The notes: generated by a model from the letters alone, not told the origin. Numbered from the stretch's first letter, positions 1 to 12,783 are shown. The stretch is 64,000 nucleotides of DNA from Hirsutella rhossiliensis (GCF_020360975.1 NW_025408671.1:372001-436000), one strand, 5' to 3'. A program made the numbers and translations.

Positions 1-3000
1 AGATCTCTATATCCTAGCTTAGCGATTATAACTACTTCTGCCTCCTAAAAAGGTTTTAGATAGTAACTAATAGTAAGGCAGCCTTAATATAGCTAATAGA
101 TAAGACGAGGGGAAGGCTCGCTAGCCGCGGCTCGCGTAAAGAGGCCTTTTAGAACGAAGTAAGCGATAGGAGAAGGGATAGGAGAAGCAAGGTCTAAAGG
201 CGGCGAGAGATAAAGGTATTATATAAGTAAAATTAAGACTAAGTATTAAAGAGGCGGCCTAGACCGCTATAGGGAGATTTACTTTATAAAAGCGTAAAGG
301 GTATAAGGAGAAGGTAGGTTAAGAAGATAGATATAAGTAAGTAATATAGGTCTAAGTAAGTAAAAGGCTTATAGGATTTATAGGTACTAGAACTTATAGG
401 TTTTAACTTACTAAGTAAGGAGTATATTAAGGAAGTTTAGTTATATATATAAAAAGGGGAATAAAAAGAGAAGGAAATACCCTATTTAAGTCTCTTATAT
501 TTAAGTTTAAGGATAATAAAACTTATTCTTAGTTATATTATATTTTTATATTAACTAGATTATAGAATATTCTTAGGCGGATATTAAGCGCGGCTTAGTT
601 AGGACGAGATCGATATAAATAGTATAATAGAGTTAGAGATAGATATATCTAAGTAATTTACTAGCTTAATATCTATCTTTAACTCTTTAGGATCCTCCTA
701 AGAAAGAAAAGATTTAGTAGAGCTATAACTATCGCCGCTTATAATTATAGTAGATGTTTCTAGAAAAAGTCGCTATCTCTTAGTTAGGGTCTAGTTAGAG
801 TCGGGTAATAATAGGCTTAATATTATTATAATAGGATCGACCGACCTAGATATAGGCGGTATAGAGGGGACGCGGCCTAAGGCGGCCTTAGTTTTTTTTA
901 AGAGAGGTAAACTTAGCTAACGTATTAGTATAGTTAAAGGGATTTCCGACTAAGTACTTAGGTATCGTCGGTAGTAGTTATATTATAGAAGAAGCTTAGT
1001 TAGATATAGCCCTATCGAGGAAGGTCTATATATTAAGGATAATAAAGAAGATATAGTCTTACTTAAAGGCTAGGGTATACGCTATAATATAGTAATCTAG
1101 TAAGCCGGCAATTTTACCTATATAAGTAAGGAGAGCGTTTAGCTAGAACTAGCTATCGGGCCTCTTAGTTATCCTCTTATATAGGGAGGTCTAAGGATTA
1201 GCGTAAATAGGGAAGATAACGAAAACTTAAAAGGGATAAAAGCCCTTATAGGGTATTTTACTAGGAATTATAGGATAAATAAAGGCCGAGGGCTAGATAA
1301 AGCTATAATACCTTAGCTAAGTATTGCTAAGGGCTATAGCTAAGTTTCTATATAGAAGGTCGCGGCTAGAACTAATAACTAGTCCTATAAAGGAGATAAT
1401 AGGTTATATCGTTAGGAAGGTATCCGCTAAGCTAAGGGTATAAGGGATAACTCTATAGTAATTATTAGGGAGGGTAGTAGTAATAGAAAGGTTAGGGGTA
1501 TAGACCTATAGCTAGTAGCTATAATCGCGGATAATAAGTATAAGGATAGTATATTCTATAATATTATTATTATCTAACTCTAAGCTATTACGGCGCTCGA
1601 TTTCCTATATTAAGGTAAAGGGATAAATATAACTAACTATAAAAAACTATTACTCGGTCTATTTAAAGGGGATTATTTATTAGTTATATATAGAAATATT
1701 AAGGCTAAAGAAGATATAGGTTAATAGATCGTTAGTATTTAACTAGATTACCGTATACTTTAGAGTTAATAGCTATAAGGGTATTAAAAGGAAGACCCTT
1801 ACTAGGGTTTCTATATTAAGCCTATTAATATAATGCTTATTTTAGTAGGCGAACCTAGATAGGTAGCTAGGCTAGATAAAGGCTATTATAGATATATTAG
1901 CGCTAGTATTTTTCTAGCTATTAAGAGGTTACTATAAGGACTAAGGAGGATAAGGCATCGATATTTAGCTAGAGGGTCGATATCGTAAGGATATAGTAGA
2001 TATAGTTAGCGTAGAAGTATAAAGGAGGAGGGGTTACGTAAAGTAGAGGTAGGTATCTTATAAGGCAGGTTTTCTTACTAGTTAAAAGAGGGTTCGCGGC
2101 TAGGGTAAGGGAGACTTAATAGTAGTTAGTAAATACTCCCTTTTAATATATAATAGATCGGACGCGGTAGTATATAGGAATTAGCTAAGAAAGATTTCGA
2201 AAGAGCCTTAACTATTTAGCTTAATAATCGTAAGTAATATTAGTAGCTAAAGGTTAGAAGTTAAGTAGGGTAATAGTTATACTATAGGAAGTTAGAGGTC
2301 GGCGAATAATAGGTATTAAGTATAAGTCTATAAAAGAAAAAGAAAGTTTAGTTATATCCTTTAGTATTATCGTTTTATAAAGTAGATAGTAGCGGCGAAT
2401 TAGATTAAAAGAAGGAAAGAGATTATAGTAATATTATAAGAATCCTTTTTAAAAGGTTATTAGTAGTTAAATAGGTTTATATATAGCTAAGTAAGAGCTA
2501 TATTAAGTTTACTATTAAGATATAGTAAAGTTAGATATCTAAGGTCGATCTAAGAGAAGGAATCTAGCTAGCTTCTTAGTATTAATAGCCTTAATTAGTA
2601 TAACGGTTTAGTCTAAATAGACCTTAATACTATAAGTATATTATATACTAAGGCGGACTTATAAATACTATTTAAGAACTAATAAGTAAGGTAAGAAAGA
2701 TAGTATTTAAAGGGCTAAGGAGTATACTTTAGAGTATAGGGTAAGCGGTTAGCACTAATACTTATATATATACTAGAGGTCTATATTAAAGGGAAAGGGA
2801 ACTATATAATAGTATTCTTCTTAGTATAGCGGTTATCGGGGATCTATTAGAGCGGGCGGGAGAGAGCACGGCGATAAAAGGGCGGCTTTTAATAAAGTTA
2901 GGCTAATAAGTTATATATATAAGCTAGCTAAGACTAGGAGTATAGATATATATAGGCAGGGTAATAGGGTAATATAGAAGATTATTATTATATTATACGT

Positions 3001-3650
3001 ATAGTAGGAAAGTACTATAGAGAAAGAAATACTATAGTAATAAGGGAAGTAATCTAAGAAGTTTCTTACTTAAAAGAAGTAGTATTATTAGTAAGCGAGA
3101 TTATCTAAGAAAAGGAGCTCTAGAGCTAAAGCTTTATAGTATATTATCTATTTATAGTACTTAATATCGAGGTAGTAGTAGTATAGTAGATAGTCTTATA
3201 GTAAAGCTAAGTAAGGCGGTTACTTATATTAGGGCTAGTAGTTAGATTCTAAGGCCCTTATCGCGTAGAGAATATAGAGGCTTAAGGGCTATAGGCCCTT
3301 ATCGTCTAAAGTAGGGCGATATAGTAGCGGCTAGTAATATACTAAGAGTTCGTTCGAAAAAAGGAGCGATACTTCGACCTATTTAGCTTAAGGAGCTAGT
3401 ATTTAAAAACCTAAGATAAAGGGAGCAATTAATAGTATCGATTATATAAGGTTTACTTAAGCGCTATCGGGGATAGAGTTAGCGGGTAAAGGGAGTACTA
3501 GATCGGGGTATAGACGATAGCGCGGTAAGGCGAGTAGACGCTAAGCCGAGTAGATAGAGGTAGCTTAGGAGGCGGGAAAAGAGAGCCCGTCTTTATAGCT
3601 AGAACGAGCGCCTAATAAAATAAGTTTAAAGTAAAATTAAAAGGTAGAGG
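1..3650. repeat. RIP-mutated repeat DNA, family not identified
   Basis: This stretch is AT-rich and almost free of CA and TG dinucleotides but keeps CG, which is the product of RIP acting on both strands. The + strand is purine-rich over long runs, as decayed coding sequence often is. No open frame of useful length remains and I could not match any frame to a transposon domain. I saw no LTR pair here. It is most likely one or more old transposon copies, possibly including the 5' part of the Helitron that follows. Confidence 0.6.
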
Positions 3651-3669
3651 AGATAAGAGCTATAGGCTA

Positions 3670-4420
3670 AGGACCTAGTAAGTATACTAGGCTTTTTAAA
3701 GGAAGACTATATTATAAAAGAGAGATTATCTAACGATTAAATATAGTATACGCTAATATCGCTTAAGAGGAAGGTATTAATAGTATAAGACTTTTACTAG
3801 GCGTTTTATAATATAAGTATATTACCGATATAGATATATATACTATACTACTATAAGCGTATAAGAGAGGAGCTAAGGGAGATTATATAGGATTAATAGC
3901 TATTAAGCTATATCTTAAAAGGAGGCCGCTTACTATTTTTATACTAGAGCTACTTTCTTAAAGGTAAGTCTATATTAGTATACGCTAAGTATAGCTAATA
4001 CCTAGCGCGTAGGAGTCTATCGCCGGCCGTCTACCTTTATAGTCGCCTTAGCTATAAGTATATATTCCCTAATAAACTTAAGGGACTTACGCTAGTTAAA
4101 GAAAAGCTCGTCTCGCTAAACTTATATTATAGGTTTATTATAAGGTATAGTATTCTAGGCGGCTAAAAGTAGGCCGTAAGATACCTAAGGCACGTTAAGG
4201 GCTATATTATTATATTTCTAAATAATATATAGGAGCTAGCGACTAAAGTGCTCTTATACCCCCTTTTATAAGTATTAGATAAGATCTATATCTTATAGTA
4301 GGGCGCGGAGAAGCTAGTACTAAGCGACCTATTAAGTCTCTTATTAGTAAGGCGGCGGGTAGTTAAGAGGGCTAAGAATTATAGGTAAGAGGGGGTAGTA
4401 GCGACTAATAATAAGGGGCC
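3670..4420 (+). pseudogene. Decayed Helitron helicase protein fragment (DUF6570-like region)
   Basis: Read on the + strand with in-frame TAA/TAG treated as RIP-converted Gln/Trp codons, about 4190-4380 gives a frame like the region that precedes the Helitron_like_N domain in fungal Helitron proteins: a KGHIxxFPNNxQELA-type block, then VLxxPLLxVLDxI, then GAEKxxxSDLLSLLxVRRRVVxRA. The frame seems to extend upstream to about 3670. Helitrons are rolling-circle transposons encoding a Rep-helicase protein; neither the HUH nuclease motif nor the helicase motifs were found, so this is a fragment. All breaks are stop codons of the RIP type. The frame is lost after about 4420. No Helitron terminus (5' TC, 3' hairpin plus CTRR) was located. 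The family call rests on pattern memory, not a search. Confidence 0.5.
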
Positions 4421-5656
4421 TTATAAAAGGTAAGGGGAGGAGCTAAGGGACTAAAGGTATATAGAAAGTCCTTTTATTCCTTAAGGTATTACCTATAAAG
4501 TATTACCTATATATTGCTAATAAACCTATACTATATAAGATTAGTTATATAACTATATATAGCTATATATAAGGGAAAGTTCCTTTAAGGTTATAATTTT
4601 AGTAAAGAAAAGATTATTCGGTAATTAATAGTTATATATTAATATCTCCTAAGAAATATATTAAAACTATAGTAATATACTCTATTATTCTATTAATATT
4701 TAAGGAAGATTCTATAATAAAAAAGACCGAAATAACTAACTACTCTATATATATTTATTATTATAGTAGAAATAAGTAAAGATCGCGCGATATTATAAAT
4801 TATACCTTTAATCTTATTAAAGAAAAATAAAAAGCTTAGATTATTATTACTTAAGTAGTTCTAAGGTAACTAACGTTATATTAGATATTACCTCTTAGAA
4901 TCCTATATAAGTAGATAGAATAAAATAAAGCTACTAAAGACCTTAAGATATCTAGTTAGCACTTAATATTCTTTATTACTTAGGGTTTTATACTATTATT
5001 TATCTAGCTTTTTACTATTTATAACTTTAATAATAAGTCTACCTATCTTCTGCGGGCTAGCTAATAATAATAGTTTTATATCCGCTATAGCTATAGAGGC
5101 CTCTAGGATCTAAGACGTATAAGGCTTAGTATCGTTTAAACTTAGTACCGTAATAACTTCTAAGCCTAAAAGAATAACCTAAGGTAGTTATTAATTTAAT
5201 TTTATTAATTTCGTAGTTATATTAGGTTATATTAATAGCTTACTTATTATTTTGCCTATAAAGTTAAACTACTTTATCTATAGATTAAATTAATAGCGTT
5301 AAGTTAAAGAAGTTAAGCTATCTATACTTATTAAGGCCCTTAGCGCTTAATCCTTTAGGTATAAAGGTTCCTCCTCGTCCTCTTATATTATACTACTTTT
5401 AATCTCTCTTAATATATTAAGTAATAAATCCGCGGCCTCGATTAGCCTATTTTATACCTAGGACCTTAACGTCTATATAACCCTTATTATACTAGCTTCT
5501 AGTCGAGCCCGTAATAGTAAAACTATCTATCTAGTAACGCTATAGTCTCTTATATTTTACTAATATAGGAGGGATCGAGAGTAAGTTAAAAGCTATTTAT
5601 AATAGCTATAGGTAGTTATTTTATCTCCCCTATTAATATCGTAAAGGATCGATAAC
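4421..5656. repeat. RIP-mutated DNA with an unassigned decayed - strand frame
   Basis: AT-rich and depleted of CA/TG. Between about 5060 and 5560 the - strand carries a frame broken only by RIP-type stops (TAA/TAG), so this was coding, but I do not recognise the protein. The stretch ends where the left LTR of element C begins. Confidence 0.45.
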
Positions 5657-5843
5657 TATAAGAGTCTTTAACTATTATAGGTTATAGGCTTAAGCTATAG
5701 CCTAAGCTATATAAGTTATATATAGAGGGCCGGACCTTATACTTATATATATAGGCTAGCTATATATAAAAGAGCTCTATATAGCTTATTAATATTATCC
5801 TATAGATAGCACCTATATATACGCCTTTACTTACTCTATAATA
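5657..5843 (+). repeat. Element C left (5') LTR
   Basis: 187 bp beginning TATAAGAGTC and ending CTCTATAATA, which fits a TG...CA LTR after RIP. It matches 34978-35163 with mostly transition differences. Confidence 0.75.
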
Positions 5844-5899
5844 ATATAAGCTATTAACTAATAGATCTAATAAATATCTCCTTAAAAAGGGTGCCGCTT

Positions 5900-7450
5900 C
5901 CTTAAAGGAGCACCCCGCTACCCCTTAAGCGGATAGGAAGTATCGTAGCTATCTTAGAAGTAATTAAAAGCGCGACGGCTAGCGAGAAGAATAAGGTTCT
6001 CGCTATACTAAGGGAGCCGTCTATAAGACTAGCGTTAACCCCTACGACCTCCGTAATACTAGTTATAGCGGCGGTACTACTAATATAAAAGCCGCTTCCT
6101 TAGCTAACTTAGGATAGTAAGCCTAAGTCCTTTTACTTTTTCCTTAGCCGGCTATAGATAAAGTTTATAATAAATAAGAAATAGGGCCTAAACGGCTATT
6201 GCGATATAGTATAGTATTCGCTCTTTTATACGCTACTAGAGCCCTAGATATAGCGGATCTCTAGATTCTAGGATAAGGGCGGCCCTAGGGGTAAACGCGA
6301 CCTATAGGACTTCTTCTAATACCTTATATATACGTTCGGCAACGTATAAGAGCGGGAGAAGGCTTAGGATAGGCTATAGACCCTTAGGTAGAGGGACGGG
6401 TAAACCTTTAGCGAATTCCTCCCTAACTTTAAAGAGACGCTCTTATAAGCGGTAGGAACTATAGTATAGGAAGATAGCGTAAAGCTTACGTAGCTATAAA
6501 ACTTAATTACGCTAGCTTTATAAGAGCTACTTATCCCTATAATTATACCTACTACCTATAGCGAGTATATAAGCCGGTTAATAAAGGTAGTATAGGGCTA
6601 TAAGTAAACGCTATATTTTTAAAAGCTTTATAAGTATATACTATATAGCGGTAATAGGATTACCGCCCCTTTATAAGAGGAATAGCTAACTACTAATACT
6701 AATAAGGATACCTTAATATCGGCTACTTATATAGACCGAGCTAAATAGGGTAGGAAGTTATTATTAGATACCCTTTATACTACCTTATACTTTAAGTAGC
6801 AGGCGAAGTAAGTAATAAGTAAGGAAATCGGGAAAAAGAAAGCTAACGGCCGCTGCCTATATTATAGCGCGTCTATATACTTTATATTAAAATAACCCTT
6901 CCTTTTAGCTAAACGGCCTATAGTAGTTCGAGCGGCGAAGATAGAACCGCTCCTTACCTTAGACGACGAAGAGGACTCCGCGCCCTTAGGCTTAAAGGAA
7001 AAAGAGTAGCTCTAGAATAAAGATAGGCTTTAGAGCCCTAATTACTAGTACTAGTAAAGGAGAAGGAGGAATTATCCGCCTATATAGAAGAGGAGCTTAT
7101 TTTAATATAGGTCATAATTAATAACTCCTTACCCGTCGCCGCTCTTATAAATAAGGGCTACTAGTACTACGCTATAGTTAATAAGGCGCTTACGCGAGAG
7201 ATATAGGTATTAGTAGAGAAGATCGCCCTAAGGTAAGTAAAGGTCGCTTTAAGCGCGATAGAATATATAGTAATTAAGGGCATTATATAGCTAGCTATAG
7301 AGGTCGACGGTTACTATAAGCTTATTATAGCCTATATAATCCCTTAACTAAAGTTTCCCTTAATCTTTAGGAAACCTTAGTTATTATATATAGAGTTATA
7401 CTTAGTTTTATACTAAAAGAAGCTATAGTTTAAGCCTATATAATAGTAGG
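5900..7450 (+). pseudogene. Element C gag and protease region (decayed)
   Basis: This interval follows the 5' LTR and precedes the reverse transcriptase, where gag and protease are expected. Around 6852-6890 a frame reads as a CCHC zinc-knuckle-like block (C-x2-[Y for C]-x4-[Y for H]) in which the last Cys is not visible. Around 7110-7200 there is a hydrophobic AALINKGY-like stretch that could be a decayed aspartic protease active site (normally D-[ST]-G). Many in-frame TAA/TAG codons break the frame. Assignment rests mainly on position; the motifs are weak. Confidence 0.4.
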
Positions 7451-7679
7451 TCTATTATAACGATAGTTCTATAAGCGTTAGACTAAGTATATAAGCTTTA
7501 TACTCGGCCTAAAAAGTCCTTACCTCTATCTTTATAGGAACTATATAATAGGTAAAGCGGAAGGAAGGCTAAGTAGCAGCTAACGTAGCGGTCTACGTAG
7601 TTAGCTTAGCGGATATCGATAAGGCCCTTTAAATAAAGAAGCTAAAGTCGCCCTCTAAGCTATAGTAGTAAATACTAAA

Positions 7680-9000
7680 GCGCTTTTACGACCTCCTACT
7701 ACTATTTAAGTCCTAGGAAGCGGATAAGCTTAACTTATATAAGCTAGGGGTAAACTATAGGATTATACTTTATACCGATAAGAAAGGGTAGGAACTACTT
7801 ATACTATTTAGACCGTTATATAGTATATTATATATAGAGCTATTAGTATTAAAGAAGACGTTAAGGGACCTCTTAGATAAGGGTTTTATTTAAGTAAGTA
7901 GCTCTAAGGTAGGAGCGCTAGTCCTATTTATATATAAACTAAGGGGCGGGATATAGTTCTATTATAACTATAGGGCTCTAAATATAATTATAAGGCTAAA
8001 CCGCTACCCTTTACCTTTAATCTCGGATATACTCTATAACCTCTTAAAAGCAAAGTAGTTTATAAAGCTAGATATAAAATAAGCGTTTTATAAGGTATAG
8101 ATCTTAAAGGGTAATAAGTAGAAGATAGCGTTCTATATATACTATAGCTTATTTAAGTAGCTTATAACGCCCTTTAGCCTCTTAAGAGCGCCTACTACCT
8201 TCTAGCGTTATATTAATAACGTGCTTTAAGACTTCCTTAATAAGTTCGCCTTTATATATATAGATAATATTCTTATCTATATAAGCGGCTCCTATAAGGA
8301 CTATATAAGGAAAGTATAAAAGGTCTTAAAGCGCTTTTAACTTTATAGGCTTTACCTTAACTTAGATACGTATAAATTTAGGGTTAAGAGGGTTAAGTAC
8401 CTAGGCTTTATTATTTATCTAGGTATAGGTATATAGGCAGATCCTATAAAGATCTAAGCGATTTAGGACTAAGCGGCCCTAACTATATAAATAAGTATAT
8501 AAAGCTTCCTTAGGTTCGCGAACTATTATAGGATATTTATTAAGGGCTTTTCTTATATTATAATACCCTTAAACGAGATTACTAAGAAGTAGACCGCCTT
8601 TTATTAAGGGCCTATATAAGAAGGAGCGTTCTATACTCTTAAGAACCTATTCTCGTAAGCCTTAGTACTACTTTAGTAGGACTTCGACTAGTCTATATTA
8701 GTTAAAGCGGACTATAGCGGCTAGGCACTTAAAGGAACGCTCTCTTAAGAGGTAGATAGGTAAAAGTAACTAATAGCGTTCTACTCCTATAAGCTAACCT
8801 TAGCGGAGCGGAATTACGCTATTTATAATAAGGAGATACTAGTAATTATTAGCTACCTTAAGTAATAGTAAGTAAAGCTTTAGAGCTATAAGAGCTTTAA
8901 GGTTCTTATAGACTATAGGAACCTTAAGTACTTTATAACCCGCTAGTACCTCTTAGAGCGGTAAGCCTACTAAGCGGAGTATCTCTTATACTTTAACTTC
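7680..9000 (+). pseudogene. Element C reverse transcriptase and RNase H (decayed Ty3/gypsy type)
   Basis: The + strand shows Ty3/gypsy reverse transcriptase blocks in order: a LRDLLDKGFI entry motif (about 7860), FIYKLRGGI and YNYRALN (about 7930-7980), RYPLPLISD (about 8005), KLDIK-AF (about 8065), SRAPTTFQR-like (about 8190) and YIDNILIY (about 8245), where the second Asp of the YIDD active site now reads Asn. A RNase H-like segment follows to about 9000. Breaks are TAG/TAA at former Gln or Trp codons. The product copied element RNA into DNA; this copy cannot. Confidence 0.75.
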
Positions 9001-9189
9001 TTAATTAAGTACTAGCTAGGGCAGGACTTTATAGTCCTAGATATACTTTCCTAGAAGGATTAAGACCGGCTAATAGGAGCGGATATTAAGGCCTAGGATC
9101 TATAGCTTATCCTATAAGAAGCGCTATAGACTTATATAGGAGCTTCCTTAGTAAAAGAAAGCGCGGTGCTAATAGATAAGCCTTCCCTT

Positions 9190-11530
9190 ATACCTTTACC
9201 TTAGCCTAGCGAGGAGGGATAGACCGGCCTAGGAGCGCGTATAGTATAGGTATTCTAAGATAAGGTCCTTTAACGCTTATAGGATAGGATATTATCTTTA
9301 GACCGTACCTATAAGAGCGTACGCCGCGCCGTTAAGTCTAGCGCTTAACGCCTCGATCTAAAGCTAAAGCTAAAGGTATAAGTAGCCGACTATTATATTA
9401 ACCTATAAGGGCATCTATATTAATAAGGGAGACTATAAGTACCGGGCGCGCTATATACTATAAAAGCTAGGGAGAAGGATAGACCGCTAGAGCTAGATAA
9501 ATAGAACGAGCTTTAAGGGAAGCTAGTCTAGCTCGTTTATAACTTTAGTATCGTAGGCTACCTAGGTTAGTAGGGTATAGTAGTAGGCCTTATAAGGGAT
9601 TTCTACTAGCCCCTCCTATAGTACTATATTCGCCGCTTCCTTTATAACTACGATATCTATAGCTATACTAAGATTTAAAGGGCATAGCTTAAGAGGCTAC
9701 TTAAGTAGCTTTTAGTACTTAACCGGTTTTATATATATATATAAATAGACTTTATAACGGACCTCCTACTTATAGAGGGCGGTAACTACTATATATAGGT
9801 AATTAAGGACCGACTTAGTAAGTCTATAGTATTAAAGCTAATACTATCTATAAATATAAAGTCTTATATAGAGCGCTTCTTATAGTACTAAGCCCGCTTA
9901 TATAGCTAGCTAGCTTTTATTATAAGTAATAAGGGATTAAATTAAACTAGCTACTTTTAGTAGTACCTATACTAGCTACTTTAAATTATATAGCTACTTA
10001 GCACGGTATATTACCTATAAACTAATAGAGGGCCTAAGAAGGTTAACTAGGAGGCGTAGGCTTACCTTTAGGCTATTATAGCCTATAACTAAGTAGACTA
10101 AGACCGGTAGCTCCCCGCGGCCTAACTTACGTTAAATAGTAAACTATATACCTTTATTAAAATAGCCCCTTTCTTTATAACGTATAGCTTTAAACTACCT
10201 TTATTAGTTTCCTTTACTATAGATATAGTAGTAAAGTAATATAGTAATACGTTATTAAAGGGCCGCGCCTCTACGTTTATATAAAAGCTATAAGAGACTA
10301 TAGATTATTACTAATCCGCGATAGCTATTATAGTATAAGATTAAAAGTAGCACGCTAATAAAACTAAGGCCCTAGTAGATAGGTTTATAGTAAGAGATAA
10401 GGTATAGCTAGACCTCCGTAACTATAGGTTAGCACGGCTAAAAAAGAAGCTTAACTAGCTATATATAAAGTTTACGGTATAAAGGGTTATTAGCTTATAG
10501 GTTATAGAGCTCGATAGTCTCTTAATAGGGGTATTATAAGAAGGTATAAGTAATAAGCGTAGAATCGGGTAATCGATAACGTAAGCGGAAAGATCGGTCG
10601 AAGGAGTATAGGGTAGGATTTTGTCCGGAATTTATAACGAGCATATAAGGGGCTAAATAATATATTAAAAGAATAGCGTTGCAAAAGATACTTGCGAACT
10701 TACTTATTTTATCTACTACTCCTAGGGAAATCCTTTGTTTTTTATAGACTATTGCTCGCCTACTAGTAGACTAATTAGTTAGCTTTCTAGTATATTCTAT
10801 AGTGCTTAAAAAGCTCTATCTATAGTATATCTTCCTAACTTAGTAGGTGGTCTAATTATAGCGTAATGGTTAACGTAAGACTATAGGTTCTAATATAAGT
10901 AGTAGATTTAACTAGAATGTTCTATGCCCTACCTATTCTCGTATCGCGGATATCTTCGGAACCGCTAGGCTAAAATAGGCAATAGGGTATCCGTTCTGCT
11001 CGTAATTAACTTATGCATTTTATATATATTTTTGTTTATAGGGATAGGCTTATACTAACCCGCTTTTCCTAGAGGAAGATATAGATATTTAGTAGAGGTC
11101 TTTATCTTTTAAGGGTTATTCCCTTAGACTATATTATAGAGCCTCTTTTTACCAGCTTATTCTATAAAGCCTCCCTATGCCTATTATTTCTTTATAATAG
11201 TAAAATAGGAATATAAGGGTATATTCTTATAGGTATATAATAAGATTAATATAGACCTTTTTTATAAAGCCTTCTTTAACCCGCTACTTAGATAAGAAGT
11301 AGCGGACGCCTAACTACCTATAATCGAGGTAAAAGGAGAGGATAAGTTTAAGGTTAAAGAGATATAGGCCGCGCGCTAGAAAAAGGTTAGTAAGGGGAAA
11401 CGCTAGGAGGTCCTCGTTAAGTAGCGCGGGTATCTCGACCTTATATAGGAACCTATATATAAGTTTATAGGAACTATAGCCCTTAATAAGTTTAAAGCCT
11501 TATTTAAAATAGTAGATAAGAATAATAGAC
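9190..11530 (+). pseudogene. Element C integrase with C-terminal chromodomain, split by solo LTR F
   Basis: The integrase core lies at about 9360-10200 and its C-terminal GPY/F-like module at about 10380-10534. The frame stops at 10534, where solo LTR F sits, and resumes in frame at 11237 with YNKINIDLF-type residues, so F with one TSD copy accounts exactly for the break. At about 11336-11520 follows a chromodomain: FKVKEI, an AAR-KKVSKGKR-type basic loop, EVLVK-[stop for Trp]-RGY, then a EP-I-KF tail in the position of the WEP motif. Chromodomains of this kind guide integration to methylated-histone chromatin. Several key Trp/Gln codons are now RIP-type stops. Confidence 0.7.
10535..11231. 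mobile_element. Solo LTR F (697 bp) inside the element C integrase
   Basis: The segment begins TATAAGAA and ends TTCTTATA, a perfect 8-bp terminal inverted repeat, and is flanked by the 5-bp direct repeat GGTAT (10530-10534 and 11232-11236). Its removal restores the integrase frame. Its first 30 bp and an internal block near 10595-10630 resemble the LTR of copia element E, so it is probably a solo LTR of a related copia family. It keeps many TG and CA dinucleotides, unlike the surrounding DNA. A MITE is possible, but the length and the LTR similarity favour a solo LTR. Confidence 0.7.
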
Positions 11531-11559
11531 TAATAAACTACCGATAGTAGCTTAGGCTA

Positions 11560-12215
11560 GGACTATAAAGTAAGTAAAGTAAAGTAAGTAGTTATAATAA
11601 CGTAAGCGTAATAATATAAGCGGAGATAAAAATAGCGTTTATTTTAGGGCGGAGCCCTTAGACTACCTAAACTTACTCTTTATCCTTATTATCGTCCTTA
11701 TCCTTATCCTCGTTAACCTCCTCTACCTTATTAGCGGCGGCGGCGCTCTTTAAGGCGCTTAGGCGGCCCTCTAGGCCCGCGAGCTAGTCGGCAGTAGCGG
11801 TAACTCTAAGGGCTCCGGGGGCGGGGGGGGCCCGGCTAATAGTAGCGGCGGGGGCAGCGGCGGGCACGGCTAAGGGGACCGCTAATAAGGCGACGGAGGT
11901 AATATCCTTAGTGCTAGGAGAGTTAGTAGCGGAAGTAAAAGAGCTAAAGGAGAGGAACTTACTTAGGGACGAGGCCCTAGCGCTCGAGGGCGCGGAGATT
12001 ATAGTAGGCGGTAGCGGCGGCGGTAAGGCGCTTCTTAGTAGCCCCCCGTGCCTACCTATACGCGCCGGCCTTTTAAGCCGACGCCGTAGCGAGTAGGATA
12101 GGAGGCGCCGCCTTATAGGCGCGGCCGGCACGCGCGTACTAGTAATAGCTACCGCTATAGCGGCGCCCGACTTAGTTAGCGTAGGGGAGCTCCTACGACG
12201 CGTACCGTATATAAG
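11560..12215. other. GC-rich segment of element C downstream of the chromodomain (left half)
   Basis: From about 11690 composition switches to GC-rich, unlike the rest of the element. Both strands are largely open: a + frame at 11911-12096 starts with a heptad-like, charged coiled-coil stretch (LGELVAEVKELKERN), and a - frame at 11784-12131 is Ser/Ala/Pro-rich and runs, after one RIP-type stop, into a Lys/Glu/Asp-rich tail ending near 11665. I cannot decide which strand was coding. Copia element E was inserted at its right end; the segment continues at 26565-26609 and 34466-34960. It may be an extra ORF of the element or captured host sequence. Confidence 0.45.
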
Positions 12216-12783
12216 TCTTAAGGTATATAAGTAAAAGCGGAATTTTAAGAAATTAAGGAATTATATAAGACTATATAATAAGGGGGAAGAAGGAGTATAA
12301 GGTAGGGTTTTTAATAGAATTTATTAGTAATATATTAGTATATAGAAGAGGGATTAAAGTTAATAATTCTCTATCTATCTACTAGCGGATATACTATCTT
12401 ATATAGATAATTATAGCTAAATAGAAGAACCTTTTAGGACTAGATTTAGGCTACTATATAGCCTTAAGACTAAGGAATTTAGTAATACCTTAAGTATATT
12501 AAGAAGTGTCTTAGTTCTTTTAATATTTGTGTTTAAAGGAGGTTGGTCGTGCTAGTATTCTTAAGAGGTCTTAGCTAGTATTCTAAGCTAGCTCTATTTC
12601 TTCGATTCCCGATTATATACTAACTAGCAACCCGTTTAATATATAATAACATGTAAAATAACGAGCGATTCTTACTCTATATTATAGGACTTTATCTATA
12701 ATTAATATACTACTTATTAGTTTATATAATCGGGAGAGTATATTATAGCTACTTTATTTATAGTAGGAACACCGTTCCTTATA
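12216..12783 (-). repeat. Element E left (3') LTR
   Basis: 568 bp, beginning TCTTAAGGTATA and ending CGTTCCTTATA on the + strand, the same length as the right LTR. It keeps several TG/CA sites (about 12505-12660) that are TA in the right copy, so the two LTRs were mutated unevenly. Confidence 0.85.
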
